20,038 bases of DNA from the NCBI GenBank assembly GCA_039184335.1, contig JBCDBD010000048.1, forward strand, positions 1 through 20,038, in the 5' to 3' direction. Both the position numbers and the translations under genes were made by a program. Source of the DNA: JBCDBD01 sp039184335 (GTDB lineage: Bacteria; Bacteroidota; Bacteroidia; Flavobacteriales; Flavobacteriaceae). Below the pieces are notes generated by a model, which ran no database searches, was not told the DNA's origin, and was given only the letters and a program-made list of their open reading frames with translations. Positions within the stretch are counted from its first letter, which is position 1; each line of letters starts with the position of its first letter. This document shows, piece after piece, positions 8,308 through 16,277 of the stretch.

Positions 8308-8321
8308 TACGATATATCGTA
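8308..8321. repeat. 14-bp perfect palindrome between tpiA and prmA
   Basis: TACGATATATCGTA is a perfect 14-base palindrome in the 38-bp gap, 5 bases after the tpiA stop and 19 bases before the prmA TTG start. No T-tract follows, so it is not a convincing terminator; a protein-binding site or an RNA feature affecting prmA are options. Confidence 0.6.
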
Positions 8322-8340
8322 AAACCTAAGTACCCATCTT

Positions 8341-9171
8341 TTGGCTTACCTTGAGTTCAACTTCACGATTGTCCCACTATTTCCAGCATCAGAAATAGTG
8401 ATGGCAGAATTGGGCGAAATCGGATTTGAGAGTTTCGTCGAAACTGAAAATGGACTTTTGGCCTACATCAAAAAAACAGATTATGGTGGAATTGGTTTTG
8501 ACGGACTCCATATACTTAAAAACCCTGATGTTCAGATTGCTTGGACGATAAAGGAACTGGAACAACAAAACTGGAATGCGGTCTGGGAAAAAAACTTTGA
8601 ACCGATAAAGGTTGGTGGCGAATGTTTGGTCAGGGCACCGTTTCACCCGGCCCAACATACCAAATACGATATTGTCATTGAGCCTAAAATGAGTTTTGGC
8701 ACGGGCCATCATGAAACAACGTACATGATGATACAAACCCTTCTAGGGCTTGACCTTAAAGGCAAATCGGTTTTAGATATGGGCTGTGGTACAGGAGTTT
8801 TGGCCATTTTATCAGAAAAAAAAGGAGCAATGCATATTGATGCCATCGATATCGATAGGTGGTGTTTCCTGAACTCACAGGAAAATGTGGAACGCAATCA
8901 CTGTAGGGGTATTCACATTTTTGAAGGGGATGCCAGCTTGCTGGGAATAAAGGTTTACGATGTCATTTTGGCCAATATCAACCGAAACATTCTTTTAGAT
9001 GATATCCCAAAATATTCAAAATGCCTACATCAAAAAGGTACACTTGTGCTCAGCGGTTTTTACGAAGACGATTTGTCCTTGATTTCTTCCCGATGTGAAA
9101 CGCACGGACTTACTTACCACGACCACAAGGTCAAAAACAATTGGGTGGCTGCAGTGTACCGATTTTCTTAA
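8341..9171 (+). CDS. prmA: Ribosomal protein L11 methyltransferase PrmA
   Basis: PrmA methylates ribosomal protein L11 using S-adenosylmethionine. The 276 residues comprise the small N-terminal substrate domain (about 1-90), then the conserved loop PKMSFGTGHHETT (115-127), the SAM-binding motif DMGCGTG (146-152), the acidic end of strand 2 (AIDID) and the motif ANINRNIL (211-218). TTG at 8341 is the only usable start: an in-frame TAA lies at 8320 and no ATG/GTG occurs between. The tpiA-prmA-clpS order supports the call. A strong inverted repeat follows the stop. Confidence 0.94.
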   Translation: MAYLEFNFTIVPLFPASEIVMAELGEIGFESFVETENGLLAYIKKTDYGGIGFDGLHILKNPDVQIAWTIKELEQQNWNAVWEKNFEPIKVGGECLVRAPFHPAQHTKYDIVIEPKMSFGTGHHETTYMMIQTLLGLDLKGKSVLDMGCGTGVLAILSEKKGAMHIDAIDIDRWCFLNSQENVERNHCRGIHIFEGDASLLGIKVYDVILANINRNILLDDIPKYSKCLHQKGTLVLSGFYEDDLSLISSRCETHGLTYHDHKVKNNWVAAVYRFS

Positions 9172-9180
9172 AGCCATATT

Positions 9181-9291
9181 AAAAAGAACAGCTTTATGTT
9201 GTATTTGGGGCTGTTAATTAAAATATTATCTATGGCCCCAAATACAAGCCATTAAAAAATTTAAAATCTTATGCAGCTTGTTCTTTTTTTT
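9181..9291 (+). terminator. Nested inverted repeat ending in a T-tract, probable prmA terminator
   Basis: The inner perfect 13-bp arms are TTGTATTTGGGGC (9199-9211) and GCCCCAAATACAA (9235-9247). Outer arms are AAAAAGAACAGCT (9181-9193) and AGCTTGTTCTTTTT (9275-9288), pairing fully except for one bulged T at 9279. The right arm ends in eight T at 9284-9291. The position ten bases after the prmA stop suits a transcription end, though the roughly 110-base nested form is larger than an ordinary terminator and could be a small palindromic element. Confidence 0.55.
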
Positions 9292-9585
9292 GATGCTTTG
9301 GTTTCTTGCAAAGAGGACAAAACCATTGGATCGGTAGAGTCTGACATTACCTAACAACATTTCTTTAAAATCACAAAGGAAGTAGTAAACGTTCTTCATG
9401 ATAAATTTTCAATGTTGACGATATTAAGATTGCAGAATTTTACTTGTCCCTTGTGGGTTTGACAGCAACGATATTATTACCTTAAACTATTCATATCAAT
9501 GAAAAAAGAAAGGATTTACTTGCAAAAAAAATAGCCTATTTCGGATGCTTTTTTTGTGATCTATCCAAATCTTGCTTCCCCAAAA

Positions 9586-9600
9586 TCACTATATTAGTGA
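9586..9600. promoter_or_regulatory. 15-bp dyad just upstream of clpS
   Basis: TCACTA-TAT-TAGTGA is a perfect dyad with a 3-base centre, 15 bases before the clpS ATG. It includes TATATTAG, a weak match to the Bacteroidota -7 element, so a repressor bound here would cover the promoter. Evidence is pattern only. Confidence 0.35.
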
Positions 9601-9615
9601 AAACTAATTTTTTCT

Positions 9616-9891
9616 ATGGGGGGTAAAGAAAAATTATCAGAAGAACTTCTTGTTGAGGAAGAGATTACAAAGCAGAGCGAAATCATATTGTTCAATGACG
9701 ATGTGAATACCTTTGAGCATGTCATTGAAACCTTGGTCGATGTTTGTGACCATACACTAGAGCAAGCAGAACAGTGTTCCATAATTGTACACCATAATGG
9801 TAAGTGTACCGTTAAGACAGGTGATTACGATGATTTGAGGCCAAGATGCTCAAGATTGCTACAGGCTGGTTTGAGTGCTGAAGTAGTTTAA
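9616..9891 (+). CDS. clpS: ClpS adaptor of the ClpAP/ClpCP protease
   Basis: ClpS delivers N-degron substrates to the Clp AAA+ unfoldase. The 91-residue protein has the family core: LFNDDVNTFEHVIETL (26-41) with Asn27-Asp28-Asp29 matching the substrate-pocket residues, and VHHNGK (58-63) with the expected His. A flexible charged N-terminal tail (1-20) precedes the core, as in known ClpS. The length is normal. The ATG at 9616 is the natural start. Following tpiA-prmA, it appears to be the last gene of the conserved housekeeping block before the accessory locus. Confidence 0.93.
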   Translation: MGGKEKLSEELLVEEEITKQSEIILFNDDVNTFEHVIETLVDVCDHTLEQAEQCSIIVHHNGKCTVKTGDYDDLRPRCSRLLQAGLSAEVV

Positions 9892-9903
9892 TCAGTTATT
9901 AAA

Positions 9904-9933
9904 TTGCCTGAAAGCGTTGCAGCTATAAGTTTT
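9904..9933 (+). promoter_or_regulatory. Possible promoter of the sensor-regulator gene
   Basis: TTG (9904-9906) and TAAGTTTT (9926-9933) are spaced by 19 bases, as in Bacteroidota promoters, with one mismatch in the -7 box. The predicted start (about 9940) would leave an extremely short leader for a TTG start at 9948 but a normal one for TTG at 9978. Confidence 0.3.
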
Positions 9934-9947
9934 GCTTTTGCTATCTT

Positions 9948-12791
9948 TTGGTTTTCAATCATTTAAAATTTTATCGTTTGAGGTTCTGCCTACACTTTTT
10001 GCCCATATTATTTTTTTGTTCCCCAATACTTTCCCAAGAATTAGTGCCCCCACTACAAAATTATGCCCCATCGGAGTACAATGGGGAAAATCAAAATTGG
10101 GCTATTACACAATCAAGGGATAGGTTGATCTATATCGCCAACAATAAAAACTTGTTGGAGTTCAATGGTGCAGAATGGATGAGGTATCCATCCCCTAACG
10201 AAACTGTGATCAGATCGGTTAAGGCCATTGGCAATAGAATTTATTCGGGTTGCTATATGGAGTTTGGTTATTGGCAAAAAGACAAATATGGGGTACTTCA
10301 GTATACCTCGCTGTCCAAAAGGCTAAGAATTGATTTTTTGCCCGATGAAGAGTTTTGGAGCATTTTAGATATTGAAGATTGGGTGGTCTTTCAGTCACCA
10401 AACCGAATATATGTGTACAATGTAAAAGATGACACCATATATACGATAGATGCAGAGACGTCACTGTCAAAAGCCTTCAATGTAGGGCAAAGCATTTATT
10501 TTCAAAAGACCAACAAAGGGATCTACAGGATTGGTAACGGAAAGGCCTCTTTGGTTTTTGATGACCCAATAGTACGTGATGATGAGGTGGTGGGTATTTT
10601 TGAAGAAGGACAGCAAATCTTGGTCTTGACCAAGCATAACGGATTTTTCAAATCTAAAGAAGAGTCCCTTGTGAAATGGAATATAGCTGCTGAAGACGAA
10701 ATATCAGAAGTAAGTGTATATGGCAGTATTCAATTAAAGGATGGCAGTTTTGCCTTGGGCACCATTTCGCACGGATTGATCCATATTGATAGAATGGGCA
10801 ACTTGCTCAACTATATCAATCAGTTAAATGGACTACGTAACAATACTGTATTGTCTTTATTTGAAGATGTGGATAATAATATTTGGTTAGGGCTCGATCA
10901 TGGTATCAGCTATGCCAATCTTAAATCGCCTTATAGGGTATTTCATGATAACAAGGGTATAGTAGGCAGCGTATATGCGGCAACAGTTAGAGACAGCATA
11001 CTGTATTTGGGCACAAATCAAGGGCTTTTTTATAAGGACTTTAGAAGTAGATTGGATTTTAAGATGATCGAAGGTACCGAAGGTCAAGTATGGTCATTGA
11101 ATACCATAGGTGAAACACTGTTCTGTGGCCACCATAAAGGTACGTTCACCATAAAGGGCACCAAGGCCGAAAAAGTGGCTAAAATACAAGGAACATGGAA
11201 AATAGGAAAGCTTGAAGGAGATAAGGACCATGTGCTACAGGGCAATTATGATGGATTGCACATTCTGGAACGGCGAAAGGGAGAATGGTACTACAAAAAC
11301 AAGATAAATGGGTTCGAAAACTCCTCAAGATATGTTGAGGTAATTGAAGGAAAGATTTTTGTAAGCCATGAATATAAAGGTGTTTTCAAGATAGAGGCTC
11401 TTCCTGATTTTTCAGCGGTAAAAGCGGTAACCGTTGATACGCTGATCAAAGGTTCCAACTCCGGATTGGTGAGATACAAAGGAGATTTACTGTATGCCTA
11501 TAAGGAAGGAATTTTCAAATACGATAAAAGGGAGGCGAAATTTGTTAAAGATAGCCTGTTGAGTAACGCCTTTACAGAAAATGAGTATGTCTCTGGCAAA
11601 CTGATGGTAGATGAAGCCAACAAACACCTTTGGATCTTTACAGCGTCAGCTATTGTTTATATTTCTGAAGGGGAACTGGACAGCAGCCCGCGTATCAATA
11701 CCATACCGCTTGCAGAAAATATACGCAATGGAATCGTGGGGTATGAAAGTGTCACACCACTTATCGATGATTTTAGATATGCTTTTGGTACCACTTCAGG
11801 CTATATTGTTGTTCGAATGGATGACTTGAACGATTCGAATTTTGAGGTTGGTATTGGAACGATAAGAGAGGCTGGTAAAAACACAGACAGTTCAAAGAAG
11901 GATATCGTGGACAAGAGTGAAGAAGGTAACTTTGAAACAAATGATAATAATCTCGAGATATCATTCTATACTACCCAGTTCAATAAATATGTAAAACCCC
12001 AGTTTCAATACCAACTTCTGGGCAGGTATGAAAAATGGAGCGATTGGTCCAATCAAGCAAGGGTATCATTTGAAAACCTTCCTTCGGGTAGCTATACCTT
12101 CAATGTAAGGGCCAGAATAGGAGGTGAAATTTCTTCCAATATGGCTTCATATGCTTTTTCAATCGCAAGGCCTTGGTATTTTTCCAACCTGATGTGGGGG
12201 ATCTATTTTTTAGGAGCACTACTTGCATCGATGTTGGTGCACAGTCTTTACAAAAGGTATTACCACAACTACCAGAAAAAGCTCATTGAAGAAAGCGAGC
12301 GAGAAATGGAATTGGCCCGGGCCCAAAGCGAAAAAGAGATCATCGCCCTAAAAAATAAGCAACTCAAGAACGAGTATAAGAGCAAGAGCAATGAACTGGC
12401 TGCATCTACAATGAGCATCATCAAAAAGAATGAACTTTTGTCAAAGGTCAAAGCACAACTCGTTGCTACAGTCGAAGATAAGAATTTGGTGAAACCGATC
12501 ATCCATCTCATTGATAAGAGCTTGAATCAAAATGATGATTGGGAATTGTTTAAAGAAGCATTCAACAATGCAGATAGAAGATTTTTAAAGAAATTGAAAA
12601 AGGCCCATTCCAACCTTTCCCCCAATGACATCAGGTTATGTGCCTATTTACGATTGAACCTATCATCAAAAGAGATTGCCCCATTACTTAATATTTCAGC
12701 CCGCAGTGTAGAAATAAAGCGGTATCGACTTCGGAAAAAGATGAACTTGTCCCATGAGGCTAATCTGGTCGACTACATCCTTAAGCTTTAA
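9948..12791 (+). CDS. Membrane one-component regulator: propeller sensor, Y_Y_Y domain, LuxR-type HTH
   Basis: This 947-residue protein has an N-terminal Sec signal (FLPILFFCSPILSQ), then about 630 residues with propeller-type repeats (for example GLRNNTVLSLFEDVDNNIWLG near 294-314). A Y_Y_Y domain follows (about 669-733, FQYQLLG...WSDWS), then one TM segment (about 745-767), a charged coiled coil (about 770-830) and a C-terminal LuxR/GerE-type HTH (about 890-945). No histidine kinase or receiver is present, so the periplasmic signal must reach the cytoplasmic HTH directly. HTCS-like proteins of this kind usually sense glycan fragments. The start is uncertain: TTG 9948, or TTG 9978 giving a tidier signal peptide; no ATG is available. 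It precedes the glycan gene cluster on the same strand. Confidence 0.88.
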   Translation: MVFNHLKFYRLRFCLHFLPILFFCSPILSQELVPPLQNYAPSEYNGENQNWAITQSRDRLIYIANNKNLLEFNGAEWMRYPSPNETVIRSVKAIGNRIYSGCYMEFGYWQKDKYGVLQYTSLSKRLRIDFLPDEEFWSILDIEDWVVFQSPNRIYVYNVKDDTIYTIDAETSLSKAFNVGQSIYFQKTNKGIYRIGNGKASLVFDDPIVRDDEVVGIFEEGQQILVLTKHNGFFKSKEESLVKWNIAAEDEISEVSVYGSIQLKDGSFALGTISHGLIHIDRMGNLLNYINQLNGLRNNTVLSLFEDVDNNIWLGLDHGISYANLKSPYRVFHDNKGIVGSVYAATVRDSILYLGTNQGLFYKDFRSRLDFKMIEGTEGQVWSLNTIGETLFCGHHKGTFTIKGTKAEKVAKIQGTWKIGKLEGDKDHVLQGNYDGLHILERRKGEWYYKNKINGFENSSRYVEVIEGKIFVSHEYKGVFKIEALPDFSAVKAVTVDTLIKGSNSGLVRYKGDLLYAYKEGIFKYDKREAKFVKDSLLSNAFTENEYVSGKLMVDEANKHLWIFTASAIVYISEGELDSSPRINTIPLAENIRNGIVGYESVTPLIDDFRYAFGTTSGYIVVRMDDLNDSNFEVGIGTIREAGKNTDSSKKDIVDKSEEGNFETNDNNLEISFYTTQFNKYVKPQFQYQLLGRYEKWSDWSNQARVSFENLPSGSYTFNVRARIGGEISSNMASYAFSIARPWYFSNLMWGIYFLGALLASMLVHSLYKRYYHNYQKKLIEESEREMELARAQSEKEIIALKNKQLKNEYKSKSNELAASTMSIIKKNELLSKVKAQLVATVEDKNLVKPIIHLIDKSLNQNDDWELFKEAFNNADRRFLKKLKKAHSNLSPNDIRLCAYLRLNLSSKEIAPLLNISARSVEIKRYRLRKKMNLSHEANLVDYILKL

Positions 12792-13096
12792 ATCGCTATA
12801 CATACACTCGACACCACCTCAACAATACCTATACAAACACAGTATTAAGACAAAACAGCAGTATCATTTGATAGGCTTGAAAACCCTCTAAAAACAAGTA
12901 ATTTTATCAATTACATAAAATTTATATATGTTTTTTATCATGTATATTTTTTGTTGAGGCATTTTTTATGGAATTGATATTTTTTTAATATAAGTTTAAC
13001 CGTTTGTTAAATGCCTGTCTTGGTCTAAAGCGGATTTTTTAGAGAACAACTGCTGACGGCTTTTTGGCAAACACCAAACTTAATTAAACATTCACT
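12792..13096. promoter_or_regulatory. AT-rich control region of the glycan cluster, with two dyads
   Basis: No gene is seen in these 305 bases. AATTTTAT-N7-ATAAAATT (12900-12922) is a perfect dyad, and TTTAAC-N5-GTTAAA (12995-13011) is a second one. TTG (12974-12976) with TAAGTTTA (12991-12998) resembles promoter boxes but with a short spacer, and it overlaps the second dyad. Position between the regulator and its likely target operon makes these candidate regulator-binding sites. The leader just before ATG 13097 is A-rich, with no Shine-Dalgarno sequence. Confidence 0.45.
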
Positions 13097-16000
13097 ATGA
13101 AAAACAAAGTACTGCTACTGTTATTCGCATTGTTCACAACAGCAATTTATTCCCAGACCGAAAAAGTGTCCGTTGTGAAGAATGCAGAAGGTATGAAGTT
13201 GGTTGTCGACGGAAAGGATTTCATGATCAATGGGATGAACTGGGACTATTTTCCTATCGGCACCAATTTCAACTACAGTTTATGGAAACAGTCCGATGAT
13301 GTCATTAAAGCCGCACTGGATGCGGAAATGGGACTGTTAAAGAATATGGGGGTCAACGTGATTCGGCAATATACCGGCGTACAGCCAAAATGGATAGAAT
13401 ATATCTATGAAAATTATGGTATATATACCATGCTCAACCATTCTTTCGGTCGTTATGGGTTGACCATAAATGGGGTTTGGGTACCCGTAACCGATTATAG
13501 GGACCAAGCAACCCAAGAATTGTTGATGTTCGAGGCCACACAACTGGCAGAAGCCTATAAAGACACCCCAGGATTACTACTGTTCTTATTGGGCAACGAA
13601 AACAATTACGGCCTTTTTTGGGCTGGTGCTGAAACCGAAGACTTCCCAGATGATGAAGAAGAAAAGAAGTTCATTGGTGAAGAGCGTGGAAGGCCGATGT
13701 ACAAGCTCATGAACGATGCGGCCATCAAAATGAAGCAAATCGATTCCTCACATCCAGTTGCCATATGTAATGGAGACATGTTATTTGCAGAGATTATTGC
13801 AGAAGAATGTAAAGATGTAGACATCTACGGTGTCAATATGTATCGGGGAAAGTCATTTGGTGACGCCTTTGAACGTGTAAAGAACGAGCTGGACATGCCT
13901 ATCATGTTTACCGAATTTGGTTCTGATGCATTCAATGCCATCACAAATTCAGAAGACCAGAAAATGCAGGCATTTTTTATGGTGGAGAACTGGAAAGAGA
14001 TTTATGAAAATGCCGCAGGTTTGGGAAAATCTGGAAATTCCATTGGAGGTTTCACCTTTCAGTTCAGTGATGGTTGGTGGAAGTTTGGGCAGACCAGTAA
14101 CTTGGATGTTCATGATAACAATGCCTCTTGGGCAAATGGGGGTTATTATATTGATTTGGAACCTGGTGAAAATAATATGAACGAAGAGTGGTTCGGCATC
14201 TGTGCCAAAGGGCCTACGAATGAAAGGGGGCTCTACGATCTCTATCCCCGGGCAGCCTATTATGCACTGAAGGAAGCCCATTCCCTTGATCCTTATGAAG
14301 AAGGAGTGACCGCTGAATTTGTGGCCAATCATTTCGATAATATCGAATTGATGGACGCGGTTCTAAGAGCACGTGGAGACAAGGCTGCTTTAGAAGGGGG
14401 TGCCTCACAGATACTAAGGGTGAGTAGGTTGTCTGCACAGTTTACTTCTTTCCATACTGGGGGTAGTCTGATTACCACCCCAGACAATCCAGATCCCGAT
14501 ACCAATACATTCCCCACAGAACTGGGCTTTGACCATATGGAATCTTATTTTTTAGGTATTGAAGGCAACCCAGCACCGAATATGCGGGCCAGCGTCACTT
14601 TCAATTATATCGGAGATGTGGCCCAAAACCCCATTGATGAGATTTTCTATGAGAACAGGGCAAGAATTGTAAATGTCGTGACCGATCAAGGGCAGGTCAA
14701 TCTTCAAGATGTAAACAGGGTCAATGTGTACCAATCTGAATTTGAATGGAAGGCAAGGGAATTCGATATGAGGGGTTTCTACAGAACCGGTCACTACCAT
14801 TGGGGGTATGAAGGCGACTTTTTTGGTCTATACCCAGAGGCAAATTATGGCCCAAACCTTGATATTTATGGTGGAGAGATATTTGGGGTAGAGTTAGACG
14901 GTAAAAAATTCTTAAGTGGTCTTAAGGCAGCTATTGGTCCAGAATTATGGTGGGGAGCCAACCCTACCATGCTGTTCAAGTACAGCAAGCATATTGGAAA
15001 ATACAATATTACAGGTATCTATCATAGGGACTTTGAGACCGATCTGGTCTTTGATGAAAACGGGCGACGGATTTTGGATGCCAACCAGGTTCGAAGTGGT
15101 ATTATTCCCGCTTGGCCGACCGAAAGGGCCACGATAGCGATAGAGCGTGAATTCGGCAAATTTGGGGTCACCTTGGGTGGAATTTGGGCTGGAAACCCGC
15201 TGAACGGAAGTACATTCCAAGATGTAACCGGATCTTCTGGCAACTATGTGGTTTTTCAAGACAAAGTACAAGAAAGTGATAACTGGGGGGGTAAGGTCAA
15301 GATTACCTACGAAGGCGGTAAATTCAATTGGTACGGCCAAGGGTCAGCCATGGGATTGGTGGCCAACGGTGGTGCTGACCAGACGGTGACGTTTACTGGT
15401 TGGAAGTTGAGAGATACCGGAAGCGGCAACCTGACAAGCATCTTATCTGGCTTTACCTTTTCAACCGGAAAATTTCAGATAGCGCCGAACTTCATGTGGC
15501 AAAAACCATTGGTAGGTCCCATGCCGCTTGATGTGCAGGCCCCTGGGCGATTAAGGAATATTATTGACGACCCTTTTTCAGTACGTGCGAATCGGGAGAC
15601 CACCGCAGCTGAAATACTGATCACATACGATCCCACACCGGGCACATGGATGTATGAGTGGGATAATAATAGGGCAGAAGATGCCAAGTTTGCAATGAAT
15701 TTAGGCTTTGTATTTCGACACCACCCCACCTCTATGGATGCGCACGTTGGTTTCTTGGCCGATCGTAGATTCTTTGCTTTTCCCAGTGCGGTACCTGCCC
15801 AAAATTTATGGGAGATACATTCGAGAATGGTATCAAAGCTCAACCCCGACCTTGGTATCATCGGTAACTTTTATTACGGCAACGGACAAGGCAACGGAGA
15901 TAGTGACAGGTTGATACACCGTGTGGGAGGAAACATTAGGGCCATCTACAAGAACATGAGTTTAGAGACCCATGTGAAGGTTGAAGATTGGGGTCCATTT

Positions 16001-16267
16001 GATTATCATAGGGATTTTAACCTCACCTTTCCATTGCAGCTCATGTTAGATCTCTCAACCAGCCTTGGCAAACCAGATTGGTTTATTTTACCAAGTACAC
16101 GAATTGGAATAAGGGGAACTTGGAGATCCCTCAATGAATTTTCACCCAGATATGCACCAAATGTAGGAGCGGAATTCTCCGGTGAACCCACGATAAGTCC
16201 GGTCGGATTTGACAACGGTTCTGAATGGGAAATCCGAACATATGTGCACATTAACATTGGAAAATAA
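13097..16267 (+). CDS. Clan GH-A glycosidase fused to a probable outer-membrane beta-barrel
   Basis: The 1056-residue protein has a Sec signal (1-18, cleavage before Q20 likely). Residues about 28-395 form a clan GH-A TIM-barrel resembling the GH2 catalytic domain and GH72/GH158-type beta-glucan enzymes: GMNWDYFP (46-53), NVIRQYTG, acid/base Glu168 in LLGNEN, YGVNMY (244-249), nucleophile Glu273 in MFTEFG, and FQFSDGWWKFG (321-331). The family cannot be fixed from sequence alone. Residues about 440-1056 show no known enzyme motif but many amphipathic alternating strands (MRASVTFNYIG, KYNITGIYHRDF, MSLETHVKVEDW, WEIRTYVHINIG) rich in Tyr, Trp and Gly, as in outer-membrane barrels. The last residue is Lys, not the usual aromatic. 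A large beta-sandwich tail is the alternative. It is first in the four-gene cluster; the next start is 10 bp away. Confidence 0.75.
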   Translation: MKNKVLLLLFALFTTAIYSQTEKVSVVKNAEGMKLVVDGKDFMINGMNWDYFPIGTNFNYSLWKQSDDVIKAALDAEMGLLKNMGVNVIRQYTGVQPKWIEYIYENYGIYTMLNHSFGRYGLTINGVWVPVTDYRDQATQELLMFEATQLAEAYKDTPGLLLFLLGNENNYGLFWAGAETEDFPDDEEEKKFIGEERGRPMYKLMNDAAIKMKQIDSSHPVAICNGDMLFAEIIAEECKDVDIYGVNMYRGKSFGDAFERVKNELDMPIMFTEFGSDAFNAITNSEDQKMQAFFMVENWKEIYENAAGLGKSGNSIGGFTFQFSDGWWKFGQTSNLDVHDNNASWANGGYYIDLEPGENNMNEEWFGICAKGPTNERGLYDLYPRAAYYALKEAHSLDPYEEGVTAEFVANHFDNIELMDAVLRARGDKAALEGGASQILRVSRLSAQFTSFHTGGSLITTPDNPDPDTNTFPTELGFDHMESYFLGIEGNPAPNMRASVTFNYIGDVAQNPIDEIFYENRARIVNVVTDQGQVNLQDVNRVNVYQSEFEWKAREFDMRGFYRTGHYHWGYEGDFFGLYPEANYGPNLDIYGGEIFGVELDGKKFLSGLKAAIGPELWWGANPTMLFKYSKHIGKYNITGIYHRDFETDLVFDENGRRILDANQVRSGIIPAWPTERATIAIEREFGKFGVTLGGIWAGNPLNGSTFQDVTGSSGNYVVFQDKVQESDNWGGKVKITYEGGKFNWYGQGSAMGLVANGGADQTVTFTGWKLRDTGSGNLTSILSGFTFSTGKFQIAPNFMWQKPLVGPMPLDVQAPGRLRNIIDDPFSVRANRETTAAEILITYDPTPGTWMYEWDNNRAEDAKFAMNLGFVFRHHPTSMDAHVGFLADRRFFAFPSAVPAQNLWEIHSRMVSKLNPDLGIIGNFYYGNGQGNGDSDRLIHRVGGNIRAIYKNMSLETHVKVEDWGPFDYHRDFNLTFPLQLMLDLSTSLGKPDWFILPSTRIGIRGTWRSLNEFSPRYAPNVGAEFSGEPTISPVGFDNGSEWEIRTYVHINIGK

Positions 16268-16277
16268 AAAAATAAAG

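Larger units (their letters stand above)
9172..9615. other. 444-bp gap with a large inverted repeat and a weak gene remnant
   Basis: No convincing full-length gene is present between prmA and clpS. The left part (9181-9291) folds as a nested inverted repeat, listed separately. From ATG 9271 a 27-codon frame ends at TAA 9352 and reads like a lipoprotein start (hydrophobic run, then LVSCKED); the same frame continues open from 9355 to a TGA at 9460. This may be a decayed lipoprotein gene or chance. The right part holds A- and T-tracts (9526-9556) with weak pairing and a 15-bp dyad just before clpS. Confidence 0.45.

Noticed and set aside
9526..9556. A-tract and T-tract pair as a second terminator before clpS
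   Set aside because: The G+C part pairs over only three bases with a mismatch, too weak to call.
14945..15340. 131-codon minus-strand frame (also 13949-14332 and 15475-15861) inside the glycosidase-barrel gene
   Set aside because: These overlap the long plus-strand frame completely, lack leaders or motifs, and have compositions expected of antisense reading.
16209..16277. Longer N-terminus for the modular lipoprotein starting at 16209
   Set aside because: It would overlap the previous gene by 59 bp and bury the lipoprotein signal peptide; ATG 16278 fits.
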